DNA of 64,000 nucleotides from Frankia umida (GTDB lineage: Bacteria > Actinomycetota > Actinomycetes > Frankiales > Frankiaceae): contig NZ_JALKFT010000002.1 of assembly GCF_023242945.1 (NCBI RefSeq), forward strand, positions 124,001-188,000, written 5' to 3'. Both the position numbers and the translations under genes were made by a program. Positions 41,855-51,336 of the stretch are shown one piece after another. The notes under the pieces are model-generated. The model searched no databases, was not told the DNA's origin, and saw only the letters and a list, made by a program, of their open reading frames with translations. Every line of letters starts with the position of its first letter. The first letter of the stretch is position 1.

Positions 41855-41904
41855 CAGCGAAGCCGTAACGGAGCCGCCGGCGTGCCGACCCGACAGGTCG
41901 TCCA

Positions 41905-41932
41905 CCAGGCCCGCGCGTGGTCGCGGGCCTGG
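41905..41932. terminator. Strong hairpin terminator between gpmA and phoU
   Basis: CCAGGCCCGCG (41905-41915) and its complement (41922-41932) with a six-base loop; flanking GGCGTGCC and GGCACGCC words can lengthen the stem. It is placed between convergent genes. No T-run, as is common in high-GC actinobacteria. Confidence 0.75.
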
Positions 41933-41965
41933 GCACGCCGCCGCCGGCCGGACCGGCCTCGCCGG

Positions 41966-42613
41966 TCACGCCGACGCGATCTCCCCGGTGACCAGGTAGA
42001 TCACCCGACGTGCGACGGACACCGCGTGGTCGGCGTACCGCTCGTAGTAGCGGCCGCACAGCGTGATGTCGATCGCCGCTTCCATGCCGTGCGGCCAGGG
42101 CTTCTCGATCAGCACGTGGAACAGGGTGCGGTGCAGCCCGTCCATCGTGTCGTCGTCGGCCTCGAGCTGCTTGGCCAGGTCGGTGTCGCGGCTGGCGATG
42201 ACGGAGCCGGCCTTGGCCACGATGCGCTGGGCGACCTGGCCCATCTCCAGCAGCGTCCCGCGCAGCTCCGGTGGGACGGCCCGCCCTGGGTAGCGGCGGC
42301 GCGCGACCTTCGCCACGTGCAGCGCGAGGTCACCCATCCGCTCGAGGTCGGCGACGATCCGCAGCGTGGTGACCATGATGCGCAGGTCGGTCGCGACCGG
42401 GGCCTGCCGGGCCATCACGTCGAACGCGCGCTCCTCGATCTCGTTGCGCAACAGGTCGACGGTCTCGTCGCCGCTGATCACGTTCTCGGCGAGCTGCAGA
42501 TCGGCGTCCAGCAGCGCGGTCGTCGCCCGCGCCATGGCCGAGGCGACCAGGTTGGTCATTTCGATCAGGGACTGGTCGATGCTGTCAAGTTCGTCGGTGA
42601 AGGCGTCCCGCAC
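41966..42613 (-). CDS. phoU: PhoU phosphate-signalling protein
   Basis: 215 residues, two homologous three-helix bundles. The metal-cluster motifs E/D-x-x-x-D are visible in DETVDLLRNEIEERAFDVMA and the second half's DDDTMDGLHRTLFHVL. The end ERYADHAVSVARRVIYLVTG is typical. PhoU restrains the phosphate-sensing kinase and the Pst transporter. The GTG start has AAGGAG at proper distance. It is divergent from the histidine kinase, with a PHO box between. Confidence 0.93.
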   Translation of the reverse strand: MRDAFTDELDSIDQSLIEMTNLVASAMARATTALLDADLQLAENVISGDETVDLLRNEIEERAFDVMARQAPVATDLRIMVTTLRIVADLERMGDLALHVAKVARRRYPGRAVPPELRGTLLEMGQVAQRIVAKAGSVIASRDTDLAKQLEADDDTMDGLHRTLFHVLIEKPWPHGMEAAIDITLCGRYYERYADHAVSVARRVIYLVTGEIASA

Positions 42614-42831
42614 GGACGGCTCCTTGTCTTCGTTGGGTGGGGCTTCGCTGGGTGGTCTGCACGCGGTGGATCTTCGCGGAACGGGTCTTCGCGCAACGGC
42701 CTTCGCCGGGCGGTTCACGGACCAGAGTGGACGAGGCGGGATCGACAGGCGAAGGCGTGTGGATTCATGAGATCACAGCGGCGGCGCGGGTAGGACACGC
42801 CGAACCTTGACGATGCGGTGCAGCTCTCGCG

Positions 42832-42864
42832 GTTCGGTGAACGTCGACGATAGGTCCGATGAAC
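42832..42864 (-). promoter_or_regulatory. PHO box (PhoP/RegX3 binding site)
   Basis: Read on the minus strand there are three adjoining 11-bp units: GTTCATCGGAC (42854-42864), CTATCGTCGAC (42843-42853) and GTTCACCGAAC (42832-42842). The first and third match the actinobacterial PHO-box direct-repeat unit GTTCACC plus four bases, and the middle one is degenerate. It sits in the divergent phoU/kinase promoter region. Confidence 0.75.
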
Positions 42865-43044
42865 AACGGGCGACGATCGGCGTTGGAGGACCGCACAGCG
42901 ATGCCCAGGTGGCATGGCGGCACCTAGCATGCGGCGAGTGGGTGACAGGTCGGTGGATGCCGTGACATGCCGTGCGCTTCGCGTGAAGTCGCCTGTCTGT
43001 GCTGACCGTCCCGCTTCGGCGGACGGATGTCCCGAGGATGGACG

Positions 43045-44451
43045 ATGACGCTGGTACCCGGCCGCACACCGGCGCACGCCGAACCAGGTGGGGGCGCGCT
43101 CGACGGTGTGCTCCTGCCCCCGAAGCTCATCCGTCGAGTGATCTCCGGGCTGCCGACCGGGCTGGTCGTGCTCGACGCGACCGATCGGGCGGTGCTGGTC
43201 AACACGGTCGCCCGCAGGATGGGTGTGGTCCGCGACTACGAGATCGCCGTCGCCGAACTCGCCGATCTGGTGCGTTCCACCCGCCTGGCCGGACGCGACC
43301 ACGAACGTCAGATCGACCTGCCGCCGGTGCCCGAACCGCCGCTGACCCGGCCGCGTCCCGACCAGGAGGCGCTCGCCGTGCGTACCCGCGCACGCCTGCT
43401 GGACTCGACTGGTCATGTTGCCGTCATCCTCGATGACATCACCGAGTCACGTCGGGTCGAGGCGGTGCGGCGCGACTTCGTCGCCAACGTCAGCCACGAA
43501 CTCAAGACGCCCGTCGGCGCGCTGCACGTGCTCGCCGAGGCGGTCGCCGCGGCCAGCGAGGACCCGGTGGCCGTGCGCCGGTTCGCCTCGCGGATGACCC
43601 GGGAGTCCGACCGGCTGGCCCGGCTGGTGCAGGAGATCATCGACCTCTCCCGGCTCCAGGGCGCCGAGCCGCTGCCCGACCTGCGCCCCCTGCTCACCGG
43701 CGAGCTGCTCACCGAGGCGGTCGACCGCAACCGACTGCACGCCCAGGCCCAGGAGATCTCCCTCGCGGTGATCGGGGACGGTGCGCTGCAGGTGCTCGGC
43801 GACGAGGGGCAGCTGGTCACCGCGGTCGCGAACCTGCTGGAGAACGCGATCAGCTACTCGCCGCGGGGCACCCGCATCGTGCTCGGTGTGCGCCGCAGCG
43901 GGACGACGGTCGAGATCTCGGTGGCCGACGAGGGCATCGGCATCGCGGAGAAGGACCTCGAGCGCGTGTTCGAGCGCTTCTACCGGGCCGACCCCGCCCG
44001 CTCCCGGGCCACCGGCGGCACCGGCCTGGGCCTGGCCATCGTCAAGCACATCGCGACCAACCACGGTGGAACCGTCACCGTCTGGAGCTCCGAGGGGGCC
44101 GGCTCGACCTTCACCATCCGCCTGCCCCTGTTCGCCAACGCCGCGGCGACCGCGACGCCCTCCGCCGGGATCGCCGTCCCCGTGCTCGTCGTCCCCGGTA
44201 TCGCCGACGGCCGTGCCAGCTCCGACGACCCGGACGTGTCGGACCCCGGTGACATCCTCGACGCGCGGGAGATCCTGGCCGCGTCCGTCCAGGATGTGCC
44301 GGGCTGGGAGGCGTCCGTCCGGGACGAGGGTGCCACCGAGGTCGACGGCGATCAGGCCCGGGGCGATCATGATGCTGAGTTCCGGGGGGAACGCGGGAAG
44401 CGGTCCGGGTCGGCCGGTCCGTCGGACGGGACATGGGGAGCGATCGGGTGA
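43045..44451 (+). CDS. PhoR/SenX3-type sensor histidine kinase lacking membrane helices
   Basis: 468 residues. A PAS domain starts within the first 30 residues (LIRRVISGLPTGLVVLDATD). It is followed by the dimerisation/phospho-His box FVANVSHELKTPVGALHVLA and an ATPase domain with the N-box NLLENAISYSP, DEGIGIAEKD, and GGTGLGLAIVKHIA. A ~110-residue acidic tail follows. SenX3/PhoR normally have N-terminal transmembrane helices; none is encoded here or just upstream. ATG at 43045 has AGGA upstream; 43027 is an alternative. Its stop overlaps the regulator GTG. Confidence 0.9.
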   Translation: MTLVPGRTPAHAEPGGGALDGVLLPPKLIRRVISGLPTGLVVLDATDRAVLVNTVARRMGVVRDYEIAVAELADLVRSTRLAGRDHERQIDLPPVPEPPLTRPRPDQEALAVRTRARLLDSTGHVAVILDDITESRRVEAVRRDFVANVSHELKTPVGALHVLAEAVAAASEDPVAVRRFASRMTRESDRLARLVQEIIDLSRLQGAEPLPDLRPLLTGELLTEAVDRNRLHAQAQEISLAVIGDGALQVLGDEGQLVTAVANLLENAISYSPRGTRIVLGVRRSGTTVEISVADEGIGIAEKDLERVFERFYRADPARSRATGGTGLGLAIVKHIATNHGGTVTVWSSEGAGSTFTIRLPLFANAAATATPSAGIAVPVLVVPGIADGRASSDDPDVSDPGDILDAREILAASVQDVPGWEASVRDEGATEVDGDQARGDHDAEFRGERGKRSGSAGPSDGTWGAIG

Positions 44452-45128
44452 CCCGGCTGCTGGTAGTGGAGGACGAGGAGTCGTTCTCCGACGCGTTGTC
44501 GTTCATGTTGGAACGGGAGGGTTTCGAGGTGGGCGTCGTGGCCGATGGTCCCAGCGCCCTGGCGGAGTTCGATCGCCGCGGCGCTGACCTGGTCCTGCTC
44601 GACCTCATGCTGCCGGGGCTGTCCGGCACCGAGGTGTGCCGCACCCTGCGGACCCGTTCGAGTGTGCCGATCATCATGCTCACCGCGCGCGACAGCGAGA
44701 TCGACAAGGTGCTCGGCCTGGAACTGGGCGCGGACGACTACGTCACCAAGCCGTTCTCGTCGCGCGAACTCGTCGCGCGGATTCGAGCGGTGCTGCGTCG
44801 CCGCTCGGAGACGGAGGAGGTCTCGGACACGACGCTCGAGGCCGGGCCGGTGCGGATGGACGTCGAACGCCATGTCGTCACGGTCGAGGGCGCGATGGTG
44901 ACCCTGCCGCTGAAGGAGTTCGAGCTGCTGGAGATGTTCCTGCGTAACGCCGGGAGGGTACTCACGCGGGGGCAGCTGATCGACAGGGTGTGGGGGTCCG
45001 ACTACGTGGGTGACACCAAGACCCTGGACGTACATGTCAAGAGGCTTCGGACGAAGATTGAGCGCGAACCCGGGAACCCGCGTCACCTCGTGACGGTGCG
45101 GGGCCTGGGCTACAAGTTCGAGCCGTGA
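44448..45128 (+). CDS. PhoP/RegX3-type response regulator
   Basis: 226 residues, OmpR family. Receiver: LLVVEDEESFSDALSFMLER, phospho-Asp in LVLLDLMLPGLSGTEVC, and the conserved Lys in DDYVTKPFSSRELVAR. Winged helix: LPLKEFELLEMFLRNAGRVL, then TKTLDVHVKRLRTKIE and RGLGYKFEP at the end. It regulates phosphate-starvation genes through PHO boxes. GTG start coupled (GTGA) to the kinase stop, with GGGGAG upstream. Orthology to regX3/phoP rests on gpmA, phoU and ppx as neighbours. Confidence 0.93.
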   Translation: MTRLLVVEDEESFSDALSFMLEREGFEVGVVADGPSALAEFDRRGADLVLLDLMLPGLSGTEVCRTLRTRSSVPIIMLTARDSEIDKVLGLELGADDYVTKPFSSRELVARIRAVLRRRSETEEVSDTTLEAGPVRMDVERHVVTVEGAMVTLPLKEFELLEMFLRNAGRVLTRGQLIDRVWGSDYVGDTKTLDVHVKRLRTKIEREPGNPRHLVTVRGLGYKFEP

Positions 45129-45600
45129 CCGCTGGCCGGTCCGGCGGAGGGGCGGTGTTCGGGTGCTCGGAGGCGTTCGTCCGGCGGGCTGGTTCCCGCT
45201 CGGGTCGCATCGTGCGGCCGCGCGGTCGAGGGTCGGCGAGTCGGACCGTCCCACCACGGTGGCCACGGCCGGGCCCGCGGACGCGGCCGAGCCGGCCGAT
45301 CCGGTGGAGTCGGCGGGAGCGGGACTGGTCGCAGCGGTCGAGCTGACCGGGCTGGGCGACCCCGTGGGCCAGGTGCCCGCGGGTTCGCCGGCCGCGTCGG
45401 GTTCCGACCCCGCCGCGTCGGACGGTTCCGCGCCGGGTCCGGCGACATCCGGTGGGTCGGTGCCACCGGGTGGGTCGGTCGTGCTGGCCGGGGCGGTGGT
45501 GCTCGCCGGGGATGCCGTCCCGGTGCGGCCCGCGGGCGCCGGGCGCCCACGGGCGGGCATCGGTGTTGGGCCGCTGCCGGCCGGGCCGCATCCCGGCCCG

Positions 45601-46542
45601 ATGCGGATGGGCGTGATCGACATCGGGTCGAACACGGTGCACCTGCTGGTCGTGGACGCCCACCGTGGCGGGCAGCCACAGCCGGCGGCCAGCGTCCGGG
45701 TGCCGCTGCGCCTCGTCGAACTGCTAGAGGCCGACGGCTCCCTCGGTACCGAGGGGGAACAGGCGCTCACCGCGTGCGTGCGGGACATGCGGGAGCAGGC
45801 CGAGGCGCTCGGGGTGCAGGACCTCGCGGCGTTCGCGACGTCGGCGCTGCGCGACGCGAGCAACGGCGATCAGGTTCTCGCCCGGGTCCGGGCGGCGACC
45901 GGGGTCGGGATCGGCATGCTCTCGGGTGAGGAGGAGGCCCGACTCACCTTCCTCGCGGCGCGGCGCTGGTTCGGCTGGAGCGCCGGGCGGCTGCTGGCCC
46001 TGGACATCGGTGGTGGCTCGCTGGAGATCGGCGCCGGCATGCACGAGGATCCCGAGGTCGTCGCCTCGCTGCCGCTGGGCGCGAGCCGGCTCACCCGCGA
46101 CTGGCTGGCCGGCGCGGACAACGACCCGCCCCGACGTGCCGACCTCGCGGAACTGCGGCGCTACGTGCGGGCGCAGATCGCTCCGGTCGTCGGCACGATC
46201 TACCACCTCGGCGAGCACACCCGGGTGGTGGCGACGTCGAAGACCTTCCGTTCGCTGGCCCGGATCGCCGGCGCCGAACCGTACAGCCGCGGCCCCTACA
46301 CCCGCCGGGTGCTGCGTCGTGACGACCTCGCGGACGTCGTCGCGAAGATCACCCGGATGACCGTCGAGGAACGGGCGGCGCTCGCCGGGGTCTCGGCGAG
46401 CCGGGCCGGGCAACTGGTCGCGGGCGCGATCGTGGCCGCGGAGGCGCTCGATCTGTTCAGCGTCGAGGAGGCGGAGATCTGCCCCTGGGCGTTGCGGGAG
46501 GGAGTCATCCTGCGCCGGCTCGACTGGCTCAACTCCGGCTGA
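45601..46542 (+). CDS. Ppx/GppA-family exopolyphosphatase
   Basis: 313 residues from MRMGVIDIGSNTVHLLVVDA, the exact usual start of actinobacterial Ppx. Phosphate-binding loops of the actin-like fold are present (GVIDIGSNTVH, LALDIGGGSLEIGAG), as are SGEEEARLTF and ATSALRDASNG. It degrades polyphosphate or pppGpp, linking it to the phosphate regulators just upstream. The frame is open back to 45163 with an Ala/Pro/Gly/Ser-rich stretch; the ~470 bp 45129-45600 are either a long N-terminal extension or spacer DNA, and I favour the conserved start. Confidence 0.9.
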   Translation: MRMGVIDIGSNTVHLLVVDAHRGGQPQPAASVRVPLRLVELLEADGSLGTEGEQALTACVRDMREQAEALGVQDLAAFATSALRDASNGDQVLARVRAATGVGIGMLSGEEEARLTFLAARRWFGWSAGRLLALDIGGGSLEIGAGMHEDPEVVASLPLGASRLTRDWLAGADNDPPRRADLAELRRYVRAQIAPVVGTIYHLGEHTRVVATSKTFRSLARIAGAEPYSRGPYTRRVLRRDDLADVVAKITRMTVEERAALAGVSASRAGQLVAGAIVAAEALDLFSVEEAEICPWALREGVILRRLDWLNSG

Positions 46543-46925
46543 CAGCATCCGCCCATAAGGGGAAAAAAGTACTTTTCGGGTTGTGGGGGATCCGCCGGGA
46601 TGCGATGATGATCGGATGTGGCCGCTGTCACGTGCGATATCAGGCTATGTACTGTCGGTGGACGAGCCGCGGCATGGGCGAACCCGCGGCGATGGCCTAG
46701 CCTGGACGAGGAAGGCACCCGGCAGCTCCGGCCGCCGGCTTCTACGGCAGGGAGATGGATTGCGGGCGAGGCGTCCGAGCACACGACCGGCCGATGCGGC
46801 CCGGTCGGATGCCGCCGGCCCGCCCCCGTCCCAGGTGCCGCTGCCCGAGCCCCCGTCGGCCGACTCGGCCGTCTCCCGATGGCCGGTTCCAGCCGACTCC
46901 TGCGCGCCGGACTCGACCCCACCAC

Positions 46926-46985
46926 CCTCGGCTCCACGCCCCTCGGCTCCACGCCCCTCGGCTCCACGCCCCTCGGCTCCGGTCC
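46926..46985. repeat. 15-bp tandem repeat, four copies
   Basis: Unit CCTCGGCTCCACGCC at 46926-46940, 46941-46955 and 46956-46970, with a variant to 46985. In the downstream gene's frame it encodes a repeated SAPRP unit, so it may be an in-frame Pro-rich N-terminal extension of the isomerase or untranslated leader. Confidence 0.85.
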
Positions 46986-47062
46986 CCTCGACCCCGGCTC
47001 CCTCGACCCCGGTCCGCTCGGCTCCGGTCGCCTCGGCTGGGCGGGCTGGTCGTCCGGCCATC

Positions 47063-47959
47063 GTGACGGCGCAGCGCGAGAGCGGCTCGGCGCTGCGGGT
47101 GCCGGCGGCGCGGGTGGCGCTGTCCACCGCGTCCACCTATCCCGAGTCGACGGCGTCCGCGTTCGAGATGGCCGCCCGGCTCGGCTACGACGGTGTCGAG
47201 ATCATGGTCTGGACGGATCCGGTCAGCCAGGATCCGCAGGCGCTGCGTCGCCTGGTCGACTACCACGGGATACCGATCCTGGCGATCCACGCGCCGTGCC
47301 TGCTGCTGACCCAGCGGGTCTGGGGCACCGATCCGTGGGCCAAGCTGGTGCGCGCCCGCAGCGTCGCCGAGACGCTCGGCGCCGGGACGGTCGTCGTCCA
47401 CCCACCGTTTCGCTGGCAGCGCGACTACGCGCGTGAGTTCATCACCGGCATCGAGCGGATGGCGGGGGAGACCGACGTCCGGTTCGCGGTGGAGAACATG
47501 TTTCCGCTGCGCGCCCGCGGTCGGGAGGTCTCGGCCTACGCACCCGACTGGTCGCCGGTGGACGACGACTACGCCCATGTCACCCTCGACCTCTCCCACA
47601 CCAGCGTGTCCCGTTCCGATGCCATGGCCATGGCCGGTGAGCTCGGGGAACGGCTCGTCCACGTGCATATGGCCGACGGTATGGGCTCGGCCAAGGACGA
47701 GCATCTCGTCCCGGGACGGGGCACCCAGCCCTGCGCCGAACTGCTGGAACAACTCGCGACCAGCGGATTCGACGGCACGATCGTGGTCGAGATCAACACC
47801 CGGCGGGCCGAATCCCGGGTGCAGCGCGAGGCCGACCTGGCCGAGGCGCTGGCCTTCACCCGCCTGCATTTCGCCGCCCCCGCACTCGCCAGCGCCGCGA
47901 ACACCACCGCCACCGGCACCGACAGCGGCACCGCCAACACTCCCGGCGTTCGGTCGTGA
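47063..47959 (+). CDS. Sugar phosphate isomerase/epimerase (AP-endonuclease-2-like TIM barrel)
   Basis: 298 residues in the conserved part. Strands and ligands of the family: VALSTASTYPESTASAFEMA, GYDGVEIMVW, IHAPCLLL, RFAVENMFPL, VTLDLSHTSVS, LVHVHMADG and VVEINTRRAES. These provide Glu/Asp/His metal sites. It is orthologous by position to Rv0498 of mycobacteria, next to ppx; the substrate is unknown. GTG at 47063 is the homology-based start. The frame is open to 46583 through Pro/Ser-rich repeats (46543-47062 otherwise holds only promoter-like AT-rich DNA near 46565). Confidence 0.82.
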   Translation: MTAQRESGSALRVPAARVALSTASTYPESTASAFEMAARLGYDGVEIMVWTDPVSQDPQALRRLVDYHGIPILAIHAPCLLLTQRVWGTDPWAKLVRARSVAETLGAGTVVVHPPFRWQRDYAREFITGIERMAGETDVRFAVENMFPLRARGREVSAYAPDWSPVDDDYAHVTLDLSHTSVSRSDAMAMAGELGERLVHVHMADGMGSAKDEHLVPGRGTQPCAELLEQLATSGFDGTIVVEINTRRAESRVQREADLAEALAFTRLHFAAPALASAANTTATGTDSGTANTPGVRS

Positions 47960-48031
47960 TGACCGTCCGGCCAGGTGGTTCGCGACCCGGTGGGGGCTGA
48001 CAGCGGCCGAAGCCCTCGGCACAATCAGGCC

Positions 48032-48826
48032 GTGACCGGTGCCCGTACCGCCACCGGCTCGATCTTCGACGCGCTGGCGGACGCGTACGCGGCGACACGC
48101 CCCGGTTACCCGGAGCAGATCCTGCTCGACATCGAGCGGATTCTTGGACGACCCCTGGCCGGCGCGGATGTCGTCGACGTCGGGGCCGGTACGGGCATCG
48201 CCACCCGGCTGCTGCTGCGGCGCGGCGCGCGGGTCCTGCCGGTCGAACCCGGGCCGGACATGCTTGCCCGGCTGCTCGCCGCCACTCCCGGGCTCCCCGC
48301 GGTGCGTGGGGACGGTGAGGCGCTGCCGCTGCGCGCCGACGCGGTCGACCTCGTCTGTTACGCCCAGGCCTGGCACTGGGTCGATGTGCCGGTCGCCGCC
48401 GCGGAGGCCGCCCGGGTGCTGCGGGGCGGTGGCGTGCTCGCCGTCTGGTGGAACGACGTCGACGCGTCGGATGCCCGCTGGTGGCAACGTCAGCAGGATC
48501 GACTCGAGCGGATGAGCCCCGGCTACCGGCGCGACTACCGCACCCGCCCCTACGCCGACGAACTGCGCTGGACGGGCCACTTCGAGGAGGTCGTCACCCT
48601 CACCGGGCGGTGGCAGCGGCGGATCGCCCTCGAGGACTACCTGACCTGGCAGCGCTCGAAGTCCTATGTGGCAGCCATCGGCGCCGACCTCGGCGAGTAT
48701 CTCGAGGCCGAGCGCGACAGCGTCCTGCGCGCCTTTCCGGACGGGATCGTCGTCGAGCCCTTCCGTACCCTGTTGGTGATTGCCCGCGTCCCGGCGCAAC
48801 CCGGGTCGTCGACGCTCGCCGAGTAG
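48032..48826 (+). CDS. SAM-dependent methyltransferase (UbiE/type 11)
   Basis: 264 residues. Motif I VVDVGAGTGIATRLLLRRG, acidic strand LPVEPGPDMLARL, motif II LPLRADAVDLVCYAQAWHWV, and motif III RVLRGGGVLAVWWNDVD. The aromatic WHW after motif II is typical of type-11 methyltransferases with small-molecule targets. GTG start. It follows the isomerase by 72 bp on the same strand. Substrate unknown. Confidence 0.88.
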   Translation: MTGARTATGSIFDALADAYAATRPGYPEQILLDIERILGRPLAGADVVDVGAGTGIATRLLLRRGARVLPVEPGPDMLARLLAATPGLPAVRGDGEALPLRADAVDLVCYAQAWHWVDVPVAAAEAARVLRGGGVLAVWWNDVDASDARWWQRQQDRLERMSPGYRRDYRTRPYADELRWTGHFEEVVTLTGRWQRRIALEDYLTWQRSKSYVAAIGADLGEYLEAERDSVLRAFPDGIVVEPFRTLLVIARVPAQPGSSTLAE

Positions 48827-49072
48827 TACGAGCCGCCCGGAGGGTAGCTGTTCGGGTACCCCCGCTCGGCTATCTCCAGATGTAACGCGGGACGACCTTC
48901 GAGCACCCCGATAGTGGTCCCGTTTTGCTTTGGATGTGTGCTTGTTTGTAATGAATCGAATACGTCACGTCGAATCGAGTCGTGTGATTCATCGTCGGTT
49001 TCTCTCTCGTGCTTCGATCCGTTAGTCTTGGCCGCGATCGCGGGGTGGAGTCGTACTTCGCCGGTGCAGTGC

Positions 49073-51199
49073 GTGGATGGTCTGGCCGCAGGGCCTCGCC
49101 GCCGCGCCGCCTCCGGTGGGGATGACAGTGCACGGCTCATCCCGCCGTCGTATGCCCACCCCGGACGCAGGGTGCCGCCCGTCGGCGCGCTGATCGAGGA
49201 GGCGACGGCCCTAGTGCGGGGTGCTACCAAGTCAAAACCACAGGTGACGGTTCCGTCGCACCGCCGACCCGCCGGCGGATCGGCGGGCCATCGGGCCGAT
49301 GCAAGACAGACGGGACAGGCCGCCCAGGCAGCCCAGGCCGCGGCGAAGTTCGCCTACCATCCGGCTCTGGACGGTATACGGGTGATCTGTATCTATGTGA
49401 TCCTCGCCGGTCACATGGGTGCGATTCGAGCGAGCAACGTCGCGGTCGATGTCTTCTTCGTGCTCAGCGGATTTCTGATCACGGCGCTGCTGCTGGCCGA
49501 ACATCATCGGACCGGAACCGTCTCGATCGGTCGGTTCCTGGTCCGGCGAGCCTTCCGGCTCATGCCGGCGATGTGGGTCTACCTGTTCGTGGGGCTTCTG
49601 GTCACGGCGCTGTTCAAATGGGACGACACCGCGTTCCGTGACGATTTCGTCGGCAGTGCGACATCGGCCTTCTTCAATGTGAACAACTGGTACAAGGTCG
49701 CGCACCCGGAGGCGGGTGGACGTTGGCTCGCCCACGTCTGGTCGCTCTCCCTGGAGGAGCAGTTCTACCTGCTGTGGCCGGTGATGTTCGTGCTGGTGCG
49801 CCGGTCCGCGCGGCTGCGCCGGCACCTCGGGCTGATCCTGCTCGGCCTGGTCCTGATGCTGGCCGGCTGGACCTACGTCCTGGCAGGCGACGGTGCGCCG
49901 CACACCCGCGTCTACCTCGCTCTCGACACGCATGTCGCCCCGCTGCTGATCGGATGCCTGCTCGCGGTGTGGCGCGACACCCGCCTGCGCGCCCTGTCCC
50001 GGGCCGAGGACCTCGCTCCGCCCGTGCCGCCCACGCCACCGCTGCCGCTGCCGCTGCCGTCCACGCCACCCGGGCCGTCCGGACGTCGCGTCGCGTCGAC
50101 CTGGTCGGCGGCGAGGGCTCAGGGCCATCGGCGACACGCCTCGCGACCTCGGACCGGTAGCGACAGCACCACTGGTGCCACCGCGGCCGTCGTACGACGG
50201 TGGCCGGCGGGACGACGCATCGCGGCGCTGGGGCTCGCCGCCGCGATCGGGCTGGTCCTGTTCGCCTTCCTCGGCCCGAACAAGAACGTCCACGCCGCGA
50301 ACTGGCTCGACCGCGCCGCCTACCTGCCGAGCGCGCTGCTGGCCGCGATCGTCGTGCTCAGCGCCGACCTTCGCCGGGATGCCGCCTGGGTGCGGCTGCT
50401 CGGCCGGCCGCGGATGGCGTCCCTCGGCAAGATGACCTTCAGCGTCTACCTGTGGCACTACCCGGTGATCTCGGCGGCCAACGGACAGCTGGTGCCCCGG
50501 ATCGGCCTGTGGCCGGCAGTCGTCTGCGCGGCGGCGGCCAGCACGTTCGTCGCCTACTTCTCCCATCGTCTGATCGAGCGCCCGGCGCAGCGGATGCGTC
50601 CGGGGTGGGCGGACACCCCGCGTGGCCCGCGACGGGCGGCCGTCGCCGTGGCGGAGCGGTTCGCGCATCCCGCCGAGCGGCGGGTGGAGGACACCGCCGG
50701 GCTGCGCTGGCGGTGGGAGTCCGCGGACGAGGGCCGCCCGAGCCCCCGGGCGGGCATGGTCCGCGCCGGTGAGGACACCCTCGCCCTCCGGCGCGGCAGC
50801 CCGACGCGGTCATCCGAGCTGGGATACCCGTGGTCCAGCGAACCGGAGACCGACGACGTCTGGGTGGATGAGGGCTATGCGCGTGTCCCCGTCGGGTACG
50901 CGAGCCACGCCGCCCGGGGGATGGATACCCACGGCGACGTCCGCTACGCCGATGTCCCGGTGGATCCGGTGGGCGCCGTCCCCGGTCCGCCCGCCCCGCC
51001 GGCATATGATCATCGGTGGTCGGTGGCCGGCTGGGATCCGGTGACCGGTCCGAGTCGGCTGCCCGCCGATCCGGCGTACGTGGACGAGGTGTACCCCGGT
51101 GAGCTGATCGTCGCACCCCGCGAGACGGGCGTTCCCGCACGCGTGGAGGACCCCTGGCACTCATCGCGCGGCGTCTCGCGTCGGCCCCTGGCGGGCTGA
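49073..51199 (+). CDS. Acyltransferase family 3 (OafA-like) membrane protein
   Basis: About 708 residues. The acyltransferase-3 core begins near residue 95: ALDGIRVICIYVILAGHMGA with the catalytic-type His, VAVDVFFVLSGFLITALLLA, and HVWSLSLEEQFYLLWPVMFV. About ten helices follow, with a Pro-rich loop near 50020-50090. A ~180-residue hydrophilic Pro/Asp/Tyr-rich tail comes after the last helix. The family O-acetylates cell-surface sugars or peptidoglycan. The start is uncertain: the frame is open from 48914, and GTG at 49073 is a compromise without a good ribosome site. Confidence 0.83.
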   Translation: MDGLAAGPRRRAASGGDDSARLIPPSYAHPGRRVPPVGALIEEATALVRGATKSKPQVTVPSHRRPAGGSAGHRADARQTGQAAQAAQAAAKFAYHPALDGIRVICIYVILAGHMGAIRASNVAVDVFFVLSGFLITALLLAEHHRTGTVSIGRFLVRRAFRLMPAMWVYLFVGLLVTALFKWDDTAFRDDFVGSATSAFFNVNNWYKVAHPEAGGRWLAHVWSLSLEEQFYLLWPVMFVLVRRSARLRRHLGLILLGLVLMLAGWTYVLAGDGAPHTRVYLALDTHVAPLLIGCLLAVWRDTRLRALSRAEDLAPPVPPTPPLPLPLPSTPPGPSGRRVASTWSAARAQGHRRHASRPRTGSDSTTGATAAVVRRWPAGRRIAALGLAAAIGLVLFAFLGPNKNVHAANWLDRAAYLPSALLAAIVVLSADLRRDAAWVRLLGRPRMASLGKMTFSVYLWHYPVISAANGQLVPRIGLWPAVVCAAAASTFVAYFSHRLIERPAQRMRPGWADTPRGPRRAAVAVAERFAHPAERRVEDTAGLRWRWESADEGRPSPRAGMVRAGEDTLALRRGSPTRSSELGYPWSSEPETDDVWVDEGYARVPVGYASHAARGMDTHGDVRYADVPVDPVGAVPGPPAPPAYDHRWSVAGWDPVTGPSRLPADPAYVDEVYPGELIVAPRETGVPARVEDPWHSSRGVSRRPLAG

Positions 51200-51336
51200 C
51201 CCGCGGGTCCGGCGGTGGCCGGGCGTGGGTGGGGGGCGGTCGGCTGCGGGGGTACGTCCGGGTGGGCCATACTCTCCTGGCCGGCAAGCTGGACGAACTG
51301 GACACGCTGGATCAAGGGCTGAGGAAAGGGACGTTC

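Noticed and set aside
46742..48799. 685-codon minus-strand frame opposite the isomerase and methyltransferase genes
   Set aside because: Shadow of two well-recognised plus-strand genes, without motifs of its own.
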